64,000 bases of DNA from Mesorhizobium amorphae CCNWGS0123 (GCF_001686985.1 NZ_CP015322.1:372001-436000), one strand, 5' to 3'. Positions 17,336 to 27,980 are shown, numbered from the stretch's first letter. Numbers and translations are program-made. Notes: generated by a model from the letters alone, not told the origin.

Positions 17336-17820
17336 TCAGTTTTTGACGAACAGTTTGCGGGGCACGTTGGCCAAGCACTCCATGCCGGTCTCGGTGATGA
17401 GGAGGGTCTCGGTCATTTCAAAGCCCCAGTCTTCCATCCACAGACCGGTCATGAAGTGGAAAGTCATGCCGGGCTGAAGTTCTGTCATGTCACCACGGCG
17501 CAGGCTCATGGTGTGTTGACCCCAGTCTGGCGGATAGGCGCAACCGACCGAATAGCCGACCCGGTTCTCCTTCTTGATGCCGTAGCGTTCGAGGACGTCG
17601 CAGAACGCGATTGCGATATCCTCCGCCTTCGCCCCCGGCTTGCGGACGGCAAGCCCAGCCTCCATTCCTTCTAATGTCATCTTCTCAGCATTCAAGAACG
17701 TCTCGCTTGGCTTCCCAAGATAAACCGTCCGCGATATCGGCCAGGTGTAATGCCGGTACACGCCGGCAATCTCGAAAAACGTTCCCTCGTTATCGCGCAT
17801 CGGCTTGTCGTCCCAAGTCA
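17336..17820 (-). pseudogene. M24 metallopeptidase (Xaa-Pro/ectoine hydrolase type), C-terminal fragment
   Basis: About 160 residues of an M24-family C-terminal domain are present (FFEIAGVYRHYTWPISRT, GCAYPPDWGQHTMSLRRGD, GMTFHFMTGLWMEDWGFEMTE). The N-terminal half, including the first metal ligands, is missing. The fragment is joined in one open frame to a livG remnant, so translation from the livG start would give a 405-residue chimera. Confidence 0.75.
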
Positions 17821-18553
17821 GATGGCAAGGCTGCCGTCGGAGTTGCGCCCGTATTCGAGCACCACGACGTGGTCGGAAATCTGCATGACCACCGACATGT
17901 CGTGCTCGATCAGGAGGATCGAGGGTGCTGCTCTTGATATCCATCAACAGTGCATTGAGTGCTGCCGATTCCTTTGGATTGAGGCCAGCGGCTGGCTCTT
18001 CGAGGCACAGAAGCTCTGGGCCCGTGCACATGGCGCGGGCAATTTCCAGGCGGCGCTGCGCACCATAGGGCAGGTCGCCGGCCGGATCGTCGGCACGGTC
18101 GACAAGATCGGCCTTCTCCAGCCAGTGCTTGGTAAGCTCGACCGATTCGGCCGAGGCCTTGCGGTAGCTGCTGAAGCCGAACAGGCCAAGGATCGTATAG
18201 CCTGATGCCTTCATCAGCTTGTTGTGCTGGGCAACCAAAAGGTTCTCCAGCAGCGTCATGGCGCGCGCCGGGATCTCATGGTTGGGCAGACGTTCGAGCA
18301 AATAGCTCGATCCGGCGTTCCGGTTGAGCGTGATCATGCCTTCCGACGGTTTGTAGAAGCCGGTGATGCAGTTGAAGACTGTGGTCTTACCGGCGCCGTT
18401 GGGCCCGATCAGCGCGGTGATCTCGCCGCGCCTGGCGGTGAAGGAGAGGTCGCCGATGGCGACCAAGCCGCCGAACTTCATCGACAGATGATCGACCTGC
18501 AGGATGGCGTCGTTCATGCCCGGATTGGTCCCCTGAATCGAGCTCGCATTCAT
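17821..18553 (-). pseudogene. LivG-like branched-chain amino acid ABC ATPase, truncated
   Basis: The start at 18553 leads into an ABC ATPase with Walker A (ALIGPNGAGKTTVFNCITGF), signature (DLPYGAQRRLEIARAM) and Walker B (PELLCLEEPAAGLNPKES). After LLMDIKSST the frame shifts; the lost frame still reads ILLIEHDMSVVMQISDHVVV, so the H-loop region exists but is out of frame. Homology ends near 17821 at the junction with the M24 fragment. The gene begins in a TGATG overlap with the broken livM, the usual liv operon order. Confidence 0.8.
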
Positions 18554-19180
18554 CAGCCGTGCCCTTCCTTAGTGAAGGAACCGGAGACCGCTCTTCGCAC
18601 CTTGAGGAAGGCGGTCGGCTCGCGACTGCCAACAAAGCCGCGCGGCTTCCAGAGCATGACGATGACTATGGCCATGCCGAACAGAAGCATGCGGTAGAGT
18701 TCCGGGGTGAAGTCCGGCCCGAATATCTGCTTGAGGAAGTCGAGTTCACGCAGCGCCTAGGTGCCGCCGATCATCACCATCGCGGCAACGGCGATACCGA
18801 CCAGCGAACCCATGCCGCCGAGCACGACGATGGCGAGGATAATGGCCGATTCCAGGAAGACGAAGGATTCCGGGTTGACGAAGCCTTGCCGCGCGGCGAA
18901 GAAGGAGCCGGCAAAACCGCCGAACATGGCGCCGGTGGCAAAGGCGGTCAGCTTTGTGGTGGTGGTGTTGATGCCGAGTGAGCGGCAGGCGATCTTGTCT
19001 TCACGCAAGGCTTCCCAGGCGCGACCGACCGGCAGGCGGCGCAGCCTGATGGTGACGAAGGCGGTGAGCAGGCACAGGCCCAGGATCAGATAGTAGAGGA
19101 AGATCTTGTAGTAGGCGCCCGACTGGACGATGCCCAGCACCTTGGCGACCAAAGGTCGCGGCTTGTGGGGACTCGGTGCC
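18553..19180 (-). pseudogene. LivM-like branched-chain amino acid permease, truncated and interrupted
   Basis: The transmembrane permease is recognisable from about LVAKVLGIVQSGAYYKIFLY through GRAWEALREDKIACRSLGIN and ILAIVVLGGMGSLVGIAVAA. An in-frame TAG at 18757-18759 cuts the reading frame, which otherwise continues to GSFTKEGHG and the stop overlapping livG. The N-terminal half is missing and replaced by an integrase fragment. Confidence 0.8.
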
Positions 19181-19427
19181 GGGACCAAGCCGGGCAAAAT
19201 ACCTCGCGAACGGGCGAAGGGCCTCGAGGCGCCGGGCCCATGAGAAAGGACTGGCCCGTTTGGCCTGGCCTTGCACCCAGTTCAGGACGATATCGTTGGT
19301 GAGCGGGCCACTGTGACCGCGCTCGTCGGCAAACAAGGCGAAGGCGGTGATTTGATGGCCCTGCATCCTGAGGGCGAAACCAAGGGGCGCGGCGTTCGGA
19401 CAAATAGTCCTTTGCCAGCGAGAGCAT
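19160..19427 (-). pseudogene. Tyrosine recombinase, N-terminal fragment
   Basis: From the ATG at 19427 the sequence reads MLSLAKDYLSERRA. After a one-base shift it continues MQGHQITAFALFADERGHSG and RLEALRPFARYFARLGPGTE, the SAM-like core-binding half of a phage-type integrase. No catalytic domain follows; the sequence passes into livM at about 19170. Confidence 0.6.
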
Positions 19428-19499
19428 GGTGCGCGCGCCTGTCATTGCGCGCTCCCCGGCCAGGGTAGGGCCACCAGCTGCAAGATTGGTCAGATCGAC

Positions 19500-19785
19500 C
19501 TTTGCGCGCCTCGGACGGGATAACAAATCCGATCGATACTGCGCGGGCATTCGCGGTCGGCGCTCAACAGGGTGGAGCGACGATCCTCGAGCGCACTCCG
19601 GTCACCCGAATAATCGTGGAGAATGGCCAGTTTACCGGGGTCAAAACAGGAGAAGGGATCGTCACGCGCCGTGAAGGCAGTGATCTGCACCGGAATGTGG
19701 AGCCGAGGGATCGGTGCGGACCTCAACTGGACGATTCCGCTCCACGCGGCAGAGCATTTTTACGTCGTTACGGAGTTGGCCGCAA
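19500..19785 (+). pseudogene. FAD-dependent (sarcosine/dimethylglycine dehydrogenase-like) oxidoreductase fragment
   Basis: The plus strand encodes DGITNPIDTARAFAVGAQQG and ATILERTPVTRIIVENG. After a frameshift comes VICTGMWSRGIGADLNWTIP with HAAEHFYVVTE, the central part of a DAO-type amine oxidase. Both ends are missing. Sequence on the right is an IS701 remnant in opposite orientation. Confidence 0.65.
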
Positions 19786-20010
19786 TATTGCGGCGCAACC
19801 CCTACCGGAAAGCCGGTGTCGTCAACGATCCAAGCGCGGCTCGGTCCCTGATGATCAAAGCGCCGACACAGCCTGCGCTCGCACGATACGACGCACGGCA
19901 TCATGCGCCCAGTCCGCTTTCGCCACGAACTAATGCAGAGACTGGTACGCCGCCTGCACACGCCCAGGGCTGCACCCGTGCCGCCATCGGGTCGACGCTC
20001 TTGCGCTCGT
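19770..20010 (-). pseudogene. IS701-family transposase remnant
   Basis: On the minus strand RAWIVDDTGFPVGVAPQYCG matches the first catalytic-aspartate region of IS701 DDE transposases. KADWAHDAVRRIVRAQ precedes it in another frame. Only about 80 codons survive and the frame is broken. Confidence 0.55.
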
Positions 20011-20345
20011 CCGGCAAAAGCACCTTGGTGATAGACCTTCAGCCTCGGTCAGCATGACCCAATGCCGAGGCGATATAGGCTGGGAAACGCAATTCACTCG
20101 TTTCGATTCCGTCCCGGAGATTCATCGCTCGGTATGCAGGCAGGGTCGAACAGTCCTTCGAACTTGGTAGGCCATTTCTTTTTAGAGCTTTCGGACTGCT
20201 CGAAAGATCGATCGGCGGGATTTACGAGACGGTCAATATCGACTGCTTCAACGACACCATGCAAGACGGTAGACATCACGTCGCCAAGTCACGCCTTCGA
20301 GGTGCGTATGGGCGGGACAGTTCCAAGTGCCGACAAGTTTTGGAC
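20011..20345. other. Region without a recognised gene
   Basis: Open frames on either strand here show no recognisable domain, and no structured RNA or repeat is evident. Confidence 0.4.
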
Positions 20346-20903
20346 CTATTTACCTCGGAAATTGTTCAGGGTTTCCTCAAGATATGGTGCGTAGAATCGT
20401 GACAGGACCATCGGATGATCGGGAGGCAACTTGGAGAAGCCTCCGGCTGCACCTCGGCAATTTGCCGCCGAACAAAGACAAACTGAAATCCCGATGCATT
20501 CGAACTCCGAGGTGGCGTAGTCCCAGGTCACTTCGACATCAGAATAGATTTCCTGAATAGCGATAAAATCGTAAGCTCCGAACCGATTAGAGACGATCGC
20601 TAAATTGGGATCACAAGAATGGTTCACAATGACAGCCGGCTTCTCAAAGAGAGCATGGACATCCCAATTCAGTTGGATCGAGTTTGTCGTCCGAATCCTT
20701 TCCAGGCGGTCAAGTAGCCCAATGATAACAACCTCGCCCGGCAGAAAATCGCGAGCAGCGAATACGCCGCGGCCCCTATCGGCCCCGGTGTCGAGGACAC
20801 TCACGTTGCGGGCATTGAGTCGCCGAGCGCAGTCGACATCGTCCGTCAAGATAGATAGGGTTTTGTTTATGTGCGGAGACGTCATGGGCCAAATTTCTTC
20901 CAT
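20346..20903 (-). CDS. SET-domain protein lysine methyltransferase-like
   Basis: This 185-residue protein is essentially a minimal SET domain plus post-SET region. Motifs in order are RGRGVFAARDFLPGEVVIIG (cofactor loop), VIVNHSCDPNLAIVSNRFGA (the NHSC motif of the active site), a tyrosine in EVTWDYATSEFE, and a cysteine cluster CLCSAANCRG resembling the zinc-binding post-SET CxCx4C. Such proteins methylate lysine (or act on small molecules) using S-adenosylmethionine. Bacterial members are scattered and poorly characterised. An alternative start is the ATG at 20885. It is solitary, lying between IS remnants, with base composition more AT-rich than its neighbours, consistent with transfer. 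The target is unknown. Confidence 0.85.
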   Translation of the reverse strand: MEEIWPMTSPHINKTLSILTDDVDCARRLNARNVSVLDTGADRGRGVFAARDFLPGEVVIIGLLDRLERIRTTNSIQLNWDVHALFEKPAVIVNHSCDPNLAIVSNRFGAYDFIAIQEIYSDVEVTWDYATSEFECIGISVCLCSAANCRGAAGGFSKLPPDHPMVLSRFYAPYLEETLNNFRGK

Positions 20904-21689
20904 GGCAATACTAGGTTAGTTGAGGGATAATTTATGTCGCGTGCGATACATGAAAGGATGGCAATCGTTGCTTGTAATCATGCAGAATATATATTCCTGG
21001 CATCCATTTTTTTCTCGCGGGCACAGGGACACTACCGGTTTACCTATTAGCCGTGAGTTTCATTCGCTCAATCCCACAGGGCGCCATGCCTATTTTGGGA
21101 GGTGGAGGACTTGCCGATGCCCCCTTGCCGTAAAATGCGATGTGACACAGACCCTGACATTTCCTTTCCTTCCTCCGTTCCACCCATTGGGTTACCCGCG
21201 ACATTAACGCCGATCGGCACCTCTCGCCGCCTCGCAACGAAGGCTTCAAAATTCGTGCCGATATGGCTGACCGAATGGAAGAAGAACGTTTTGATTGCTT
21301 TTCAGCTATTTAACCCGAGGCAACCAAGAGAATGGCTAAAACAAGCCTGTGTGGCGGGTTGGACAAACCCGACGAGGATGTCGGCTTTGTTCGACACTTC
21401 AGTCCCGTTGACCTGGATGTGGAGCCTTCTGTAGTTGCCGCCCGTTATGCAAGAGGCTTCTGGCTCTTTTGGATGTGTGATCGAGTGCGGTCTTCTGTCA
21501 GGCCTTCATGTGCGGCATTTCCACAAGCCGTTGCGATAAGGTGATCTGCAAATCAGGTCCAAATCTCAACAACGAGCGCATCGGCTCTTTGGCTCCAGCT
21601 GGATTTCCTGATCCAGATCAGTTCGATCGTTGTCCCATTCGGAGCGTCGCCTTCTCACACCTGCTTACCGGCTCTGGGCTGTTTGCTGC
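20904..21689. other. AT-rich intergenic region without a recognised gene
   Basis: The first 200 bases are AT-rich and would hold the SET-gene promoter. Small open frames exist (MSRAIHERMAIVACNHAEYI from 20934; MAKTSLCGGLDKPDEDVGFV from 21332), but I cannot relate them to any family. Confidence 0.4.
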
Positions 21690-22960
21690 AGGTCGATCAT
21701 GCAGCCGCAACCGATCCTGGATTCCGATAACCTTCTTCGTTCTCAGCATCGCCCGATTGCCCGCGCCATCTTTGTTCGTCAAGGCGATCGCCACGGCATT
21801 CGCGGCTTACTCGTCAGTATATGCGCCAGCCGAGATCCCTTGAGATCAATCTGCGACCGAGCCAGTTCAGACGTGACATGGCCCCGATGATGGCGAATGT
21901 CGGCTTGTCCCTCCTTCGAAACCCGCCGGAGGCGTTCCTTACCTCTCAAGGACTGCTGCCGTGGGACATGGCCCAGCCAAGCCGCCAAGTCCGGCCGCGT
22001 TTGAAGCTGGCCATGTCGGGTACGAATGCTTCAACCTCCAGCGCGGTAAGCGGGCCAACTTGGTCTGCAGCCGCCGCACTGTCTCGGTCTCTGTGGTCAG
22101 CTTCCTGAGCTGCACGGTCCGTTGTGGCTCCTGCATTCGGATCAAAGAGCTCGCCGCGCGACAGCCACGGAGTTCCTTTGAAGCCGATCTTCTCCCGGAG
22201 TTCGAGCCTCATGTCCGCAGGGTGCTCTCGGTTGAGCTACCCCGTGGCTGAACCTGAGGACGGCATGGGCGCCAACGACAAGCAGTCGACGGATATGAGG
22301 ATCGCCCTGCTTACTGATCCGGCCGAAACGGTCCTTGCCGCCTGACGAGTTCTACCGCGGCACAAGACCGAGCCACGCCGCCAACTGTCTGCCGGATCTG
22401 AACAGTGACGCGTCTGTCACCGTCGCGGCGATCGCGCTGGCGGCTGTCTCTAGGCGCCGGCTAAGTTCATTCGAGCGGTGCCAGGCGTGGATCCGACGAT
22501 CCAGGTCAATGACCTTCTCATGCGCCGCTCGTAGCTGCTCGACCAGGGGAATAAGCGCAACTCGGGCAAGCGGTGGCCGGACCGAGAAGCTCTCGGACCC
22601 GATGCAGCATCAGCACGCTCTGCTGCTCCTCGCTCTTCACCGGAACGAAGCGCATCGACGGCCGCGTCACCGCCTCGCAGATCGCCTCTGCATCTGTCGC
22701 ATCGTTCTTCTGCCGCTTTACGTATGGTTTGACATAGGAAGCCGGTATCAACCGAACCTCATGACCCAGCCGCATGAGAACGCGGGCCCGGTCGCACAAG
22801 CCTCAATACCGATCAGGCAGGAGGGCAACGCCTCGAAAACTCCGACGACATCACCGCGCCGTAACTTTCGACGAACGACGACCCCGCCGCCAGCTTCGAT
22901 GCCGTGAACCTGAAAGACCTGCTTCGCAATATCCAGACCAACTGCGGTAACTTTCTCCAT
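21690..22960 (-). pseudogene. IS110/IS1111-family transposase pseudogene
   Basis: Starting at 22960, MEKVTAVGLDIAKQVFQVHG is the RuvC-like N-terminus with its first catalytic aspartate. YVKRQKNDATDAEAICEAVT and MRFVPVKSEEQQSVLMLHR follow after frameshifts. C-terminal pieces (FAAWLGHVPRQQSLRGKERL-like, then NEEGYRNPG) appear in further frames down to about 21690. Nearly the full length is present, with several frameshifts. Confidence 0.8.
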
Positions 22961-23155
22961 TACGGCTCTCCCTTATGTGACTTGTGACAGCCACTATGGC
23001 ACCTCGATGCCGGGAGCGGAGGCCGTCCACATGGGGTAATCGCGGGAGCGACGCGCCCTGGAGCCGATCATAGCCTTGGAGGGTGGCTGTTCCCCGATAA
23101 GATGAAATACGGGCTCACGACTGGACGCCGGGCCCAGCATCAACGGAGAACAGCC

Positions 23156-24142
23156 ATGGAAGAACATATCGGTCTCGACGTGTCGATGAAAGAGACGGCA
23201 GTGTCGATCCGCCGTGAAGGCGAACGGATCTGGCGCGGGAAGTGCGCATCTGATCCCAGGATCATTGCCGAGCTTGTCCGCAAGCGGGCGCCGGCCGCAA
23301 AGCGCGTCGTGTTCGAAACCGGCCCGCTGTCAGTTTGATTCTATCATGCGCTGCGCGCCGAGGGATTGCCAGCCATCTGCATCGATGCGCGCCATGCCAA
23401 AGCCGCTCTCGATATGGCGGCGAACAAGACGGATGCAAATGACGCCGATGGTTTGGCGCGTCTTGCTGAAGCAGGGTTCTTTCGCAAGGTGCGCGTGAAA
23501 GGCTTCGACGACAGTATGTTGACCCGCACGCTCGTGGCAGCACGCACCAGGCTGGTTCGGATCACCGTCGAGCTTTCCAACCAGATCCGAGGGATCATGA
23601 AAACGTTCGGCTTGCTCGTTCCCGCCAGTAAGGGAACTACATTCGAGAAGAACGTTCGGGGCCTTCTTATCGATCACAAGGAACTCGCTCTTATCGTGCT
23701 GCCGATGTTGGAAGCCTGGCGCGGCATGCGCATCCGTGCCGCCGAGCCAAGCATGCCGCATACTGATGTCGATCCCCGGCATCGGCGCCATTACCGCAAC
23801 GTCTTTCGCTACTGCCATTGAAGATCCGGGCAACTTCAAGAAGTCCCGCTCTGTTCCCGCTTGGATCGGCCTGACAACTCGCCGCTATCAATCGGGAGAA
23901 GTCGATTATGACGGCCATATATCCCGACGCGGCGATCGACATTTCTTCTCTACGAAGCGGCGTCGGCTATTCTGACGCGTAGCTCAATCGAGAGCACCCT
24001 GCGGACATGGGGCCTCAAGCTCCGGGAGAGGGTTGGCTTCCAACGAGCTGCCGTGGCTGTGGCGCGCAAACTGGCGGTGATTATGCATTCGATGCTCAAG
24101 ACCGGTGAGTTCTTTGATCGAAATGCAGGCGCCACAGCATGA
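23156..24142 (+). pseudogene. IS110-family transposase pseudogene
   Basis: The start at 23156 reads MEEHIGLDVSMKETAVSIRR. An in-frame TGA near 23336 interrupts it after VFETGPLSV. The frame continues ICIDARHAKAALDMAANKTD and DANDADGLARLAEAGFFRKV, shifts near 23735 to RILMSIPGIGAITATSFATA and the serine-rich RRYQSGEVDYDGHISRRGDR, shifts again, and ends near NAGATA. All three conserved blocks exist but the gene cannot make a full protein. Confidence 0.82.
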
Positions 24143-24322
24143 AATCTTGCGAATAGCGTTCAGGATCTGAGCGCCTGAGACGTCCCTGCTGGGACGTGAG
24201 CCGAGCCATTCCGCTGATGGGGTTGCACCGCTGTCTCAGCAAAGTGCGTCGTCCACATTGAAGGCTCGTCCGCGGAGCTCCATCATGCGGCGACTGATGT
24301 GACCGCGAAGACAACCATGCAC

Positions 24323-24375
24323 CCGGCAGCGTCGTCTCGACGCAATTACATGCTTGACGTCACAGCGGCGATTAG
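24323..24375. repeat. Direct repeat shared with 1-53
   Basis: This is the second copy of the 53-base sequence at the left window edge, differing at one base. It lies about 180 bases downstream of the IS110 pseudogene. The intervening sequence (24143-24322) shows no gene. Confidence 0.7.
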
Positions 24376-24563
24376 ACAACACCATCAGGTCACATGGATT
24401 CAGATTCGTGCCTTCTTGGCCCATGCGAGTCCGAAACGGCGCGCATAATAGTTCAGCTCGGGGCCCGCCTCACAACAGATTCACGCAGTTCTGAAAGCAA
24501 GCGCGCTTCCTCGTGATCGCGAGAGCGAGCGTTACGACGCCGAATGACCATCCAGGCAATGGT

Positions 24564-25064
24564 TCACCCTTCTATGGGCCTTTCAAGAACCAAGAGGTCG
24601 TAATGCTTTCCACGGTCAGAAAAGAGCTCTGAAAGGCAGCCGGCGACTGAAAATCCACATTTCCTTTCTGCGAAGGATATGACATTGGGCATATCCTTAA
24701 AAACGATAGCGAAAATGCAGTGCAGATCAAGTATAGCCGCGCGGTTCAAAAGGGTTTTGGCAAGAGCCGTCCCAATTCCCTTGCGACGAAACGCCTCTTG
24801 AACATAGAGCGACATCTCGGCTGTCTGGTCAGCATCTTCTTTGACGCGGAACGGAGTGAATGCTGTCCAGCCGACCACGGCGCCCTTGTCCACGCACGTG
24901 TAGGACTCAAGTGACGGATGCGATTCGAACAGAAATTCTCTCATTTCATTGATGCTCCAAGGGCGGGTTCCTTCTGTTGATTCCCTGGCGCGACATGCGA
25001 CGTTATAGATCTCTGTCACGCTTGGCAGGTCGCCTGTTCGCAACGGGCGCACTTGGTACGACAT
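24564..25064 (-). CDS. GNAT-family N-acetyltransferase 1
   Basis: This 166-residue acetyl-CoA-dependent acyltransferase has the N-terminal MSYQVRPLRTGDLPSVTEIY, the beta4 segment (VVGWTAFTPFRV), the acetyl-CoA pyrophosphate loop (YVQEAFRRKGIGTALAKTLL) and a C-terminal AERKCGFSVAGCLSELF. Its closest relatives by pattern are the phosphinothricin/methionine-sulfoximine acetyltransferase-like group. The start at 25064 was chosen over 25106 because GGAGG precedes it by about 8 bases. It stands alone between IS remnants. The substrate is unknown; the second GNAT at 25731 is a distant paralogue with opposite orientation. Confidence 0.85.
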   Translation of the reverse strand: MSYQVRPLRTGDLPSVTEIYNVACRARESTEGTRPWSINEMREFLFESHPSLESYTCVDKGAVVGWTAFTPFRVKEDADQTAEMSLYVQEAFRRKGIGTALAKTLLNRAAILDLHCIFAIVFKDMPNVISFAERKCGFSVAGCLSELFSDRGKHYDLLVLERPIEG

Positions 25065-25289
25065 CAGGCGTCCTCCGACCTCATTCGGCATGGTGGCTGG
25101 GGTCAATCATAGCCGTTTTAGAGTGACGTTCTCCGGCACGCGCAGCAACCTACCAGAGTTGGTAGCTTGGGTGGACAGATCTGATCGTGGTTTGTTTGTC
25201 ATGCTAAGCGGGCGGACAGCGGACATCCGCCTTCTAGAGGTTAACGGCAATATCCGCGTGAGCAATTGCCAAGTTGCCCAGTCACCATC

Positions 25290-25560
25290 GGCGGACCTCT
25301 ATGGACACTGAGGCGTGCTTGTGGGCGGCGCAATCGTCGAGGATCACTAGACAGACTTGCCGGTCGGGTAGCTGATCGTTGATGATTGGGGAGGCGGATG
25401 TGACGCTGCATGATGCGGCCGATGACCGTGGTGTCGAGCACGTCTAGGGCAGCAAACAGTTTAATCGTGCCGTGCCGCTTGGAGTCATGAGTCATGGCGC
25501 CGACCCGCCCGTTCTTAATCGGCAGGCCGCTCTGAGTGCTGTCAAACGCCGGGGGGCGGA
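25290..25560 (-). pseudogene. IS630-family transposase remnant
   Basis: The minus strand carries KNGRVGAMTHDSKRHGTIKL followed by FAALDVLDTTVIGRIMQRH, a central block of IS630 DDE transposases. The frame then breaks within the region that should hold the second aspartate. The N- and C-terminal parts are missing. The rest of 25065-25730 shows no gene. Confidence 0.65.
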
Positions 25561-25730
25561 TCAGCCGTGACATGGGCGCGAGCGGCCGACAAAACCGTGA
25601 ACGATATTCCTGTGCGCATTCCCAGACTCGCACGTGCACTACCGAAAGGGAATCACTATTTGGGACACTTCCTCAGACGACCTAGAACACCGGCACGAGC
25701 GCTTAAAACACGAACAGACGAGTTAGACTA

Positions 25731-26216
25731 ATGTTTCGACGTGCAACTTATGCCGATGCCGGCGACATGGCAAAGATCTACAATCAGGCGATGAAGCCCG
25801 GCGTCTTTGCTATAAGCCAAATCGCTCCCGAAACTCACAAAGAACGGGTCGCCTGGTTGAAGGAACATCGAGACCCGTATCCTGCATTCGTCTATGAGAT
25901 TGATCGTACAGTGATCGGCTGGTGCTCATTGAGCAAATTTTCCCTGCGAACTGAATATACGGATGTCGCTGAAACATCACGCTACATTGATGAGAACCAT
26001 CGAGGGAGGGGAATTGGCAAGCTGATGCATGAAAAATTGATTGAAACGGCCACCAACCTTGGGTTTCGGATACTTGTTTCGCGAGTAGGACAAAGAAACG
26101 CTATGAGTATAAAAAGTGCTAAAAAGTTCTTTCAGCAGGTCGTGGTGCTTCACGAAGCGGTCCGCATCCACGATGAATGGCACAACGACGTATGGTTGTG
26201 GAAGAAATTACGATGA
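25731..26216 (+). CDS. GNAT-family N-acetyltransferase 2
   Basis: This 161-residue protein starts MFRRATYADAGDMAKIYNQA and has the Pat/Bar-like arrangement: ETHKERVAWLKEHRDPYPAF, then VIGWCSLSKFSLRTEY, then SRYIDENHRGRGIGKLMHEK, the acetyl-CoA loop R-G-x-G-I-G. The C-terminus (AKKFFQQVVVLHEAVRIHDE) is also typical of phosphinothricin acetyltransferase-like proteins. The start codon is the only good ATG, with weak Shine-Dalgarno support. Codon use is more AT-rich than in neighbouring metabolic genes. It is unclear whether it detoxifies a compound or modifies a metabolite. Confidence 0.85.
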   Translation: MFRRATYADAGDMAKIYNQAMKPGVFAISQIAPETHKERVAWLKEHRDPYPAFVYEIDRTVIGWCSLSKFSLRTEYTDVAETSRYIDENHRGRGIGKLMHEKLIETATNLGFRILVSRVGQRNAMSIKSAKKFFQQVVVLHEAVRIHDEWHNDVWLWKKLR

Positions 26217-26374
26217 GTCGTACTCAGCGAACTTGTCTAGCAAGGGGTGATCTGATCCCCAAAAGCTGGACCGTTCTTGGCTCGAGCTTTCCACGTGATT
26301 TCCTGGCGGGAAACGGGAGCGGAGAACGAAAAAGGCATCGCGGTCTTCGGAAGCGCAGCAGCGCAGCATCTCGC

Positions 26375-26459
26375 GGTCCAGGGTCAGATCGGCCACCATA
26401 TTTATCTGACGCATGTTCTCCTCCTCGAGCCGTTTCAGCTGTTTCATCTCCGAAGGCAT
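26375..26459 (-). pseudogene. IS3-family OrfA remnant
   Basis: The sequence MPSEMKQLKRLEEENMRQIN followed by VADLTLDREML is the coiled-coil end of an IS3 OrfA. It fades into unrelated sequence after about 30 codons. Confidence 0.6.
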
Positions 26460-26534
26460 CGGCCGGCTTATTTAGTGGGATGGTCCGCCCCCACCAGCGC
26501 CGCGCTTATATGGCCGGTGCAGCAAAATGGAGGA

Positions 26535-27507
26535 GATCATGAACGTCGCTACATTGGCATCGATGTCGGTAAGACCTGGTTCCATCTTATTGGCCTAGAC
26601 AGCAGAGGAGCAGTTGTCGAGCGAGAGCGCTTCAATCGGAGCCACCTGCTTCGGTACATGTCACGTATGAATTCCGCGCTCGTGGGCGTGGAAGCGTCGT
26701 GCGAGGCCATCATCTCGCCCCCGATCTGATTGCACTTGGTCACGATGCGCGCCTGATGTCGGCAAAGTTCGTGCGGCCATACCTGAAGGGTAACAAGAAC
26801 GACTATCTCGACGCCGAGGCAATCGCAGAAGCTGTCCAGCGGCCAACAATGAGATTCGTACCCGTGAAGAGCCGGAGCAGCTCGATCTTCAAGCGAACCA
26901 CCGGGTCAGAAGCGGCCTCATCAGTCGCAGAACTGGAGTGATCAATCAGATCCGGTCATTCCTGCAGGACCGCGGTATCACTGTTCCATCGGGTCCGGCC
27001 GTCTTGGCTCGAAAGCTTCCGGAGATTCTAACCGACAGCGAAGGCCTCATGCCAGGAATGAAGCGCCTGCTGACGCTGCTTCAGCAACAATGGTTGGCGA
27101 TAAACGACCAAGTGGCGGAACTCGAGGCTTGGGCTTCGTGACGTTGCCGAGCGCGATAATGCACATGCGGACGCCTCGCGTCGATACCCGGGATCGGTAC
27201 GATCACCGCGACGGCGATCGTTGCTGCGATCGGCGATGGCCGCATGTTCAAATCTGGGCGCGACTTCGCAGCTTGGCTCGGCCTCGTCCCTCGACAGTAT
27301 TCGACGAGCGGCCGATCGACACTGCTCGGCATCAGCAGCGCGGCAACTCCTACATCCGATCGCTTCTGATACACGGCTCCCGATGCATGCTGAGGTTCTT
27401 CAAGAATCCGGCGACCACCATCGGATTGTGGGTGACGCAGCTGAAGGCGCGCACCCACGCAAACGTCGCGGCGGTCGCCCTGGCGAACAAGCAGGCCCGC
27501 ACTGCGT
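26535..27507 (+). pseudogene. IS110/IS1111-family transposase pseudogene
   Basis: ERRYIGIDVGKTWFHLIGLD opens the RuvC-like domain. LNSALVGVEASCEA-type sequence and SAKFVRPYLKGNKNDYLDAE follow across frameshifts. MINQIRSFLQDRGITVPSGP and LLTLLQQQWLAINDQVAELE form the middle. IGTITATAIVAAIGDGRMFK, FAAWLGLVPRQYS and LLGISSAA-like pieces end near 27507. Multiple frameshifts and a stop after VAELE make it inactive. Confidence 0.8.
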
Positions 27508-27980
27508 GAGCGATGCTCACGCAGGGCACCTTTTATGAGGCCCGACCGATGACGTAGACGCGTCAGGAGGTCACCGAAGTCTGCGAGCGCAACAAAAGGA
27601 ATGATGGACCAACGGCCAAGCGGCGTCTCCCGGGAAGCCGATGGAAGAAGCGGCCGTTTCCCAGGCCGGGTTTATTTAGCTGGGACGGGGACGCGCGGAT
27701 CCCATCATGGCCAGGAGCGACAAGACGCTCCACGAACAGGCCGGATAGATTGATGCAGACCACGCGGTTCAACACCTCAAATGCACTTGCAGATGGGGCG
27801 CGGACCATAGATCGCCTTCCTAGCAATCAAGAACGAGGAATGACAGTGGAGGTCCCAAGCCGCTGTACTGCTCTGTAGACAACAACATCCCCCGACGTGA
27901 TATTAGATTTTCTGACAGCAGGTCGTCGCTACAAGACGGCAATCCCTTCGATTCAGTCAGTATGCTCGACGCTCTAGAAT
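27508..27980. other. Region without a recognised gene
   Basis: This stretch lies between the IS1111 pseudogene and the porin terminator. Only short antisense-like open frames without family features are present. Confidence 0.45.
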
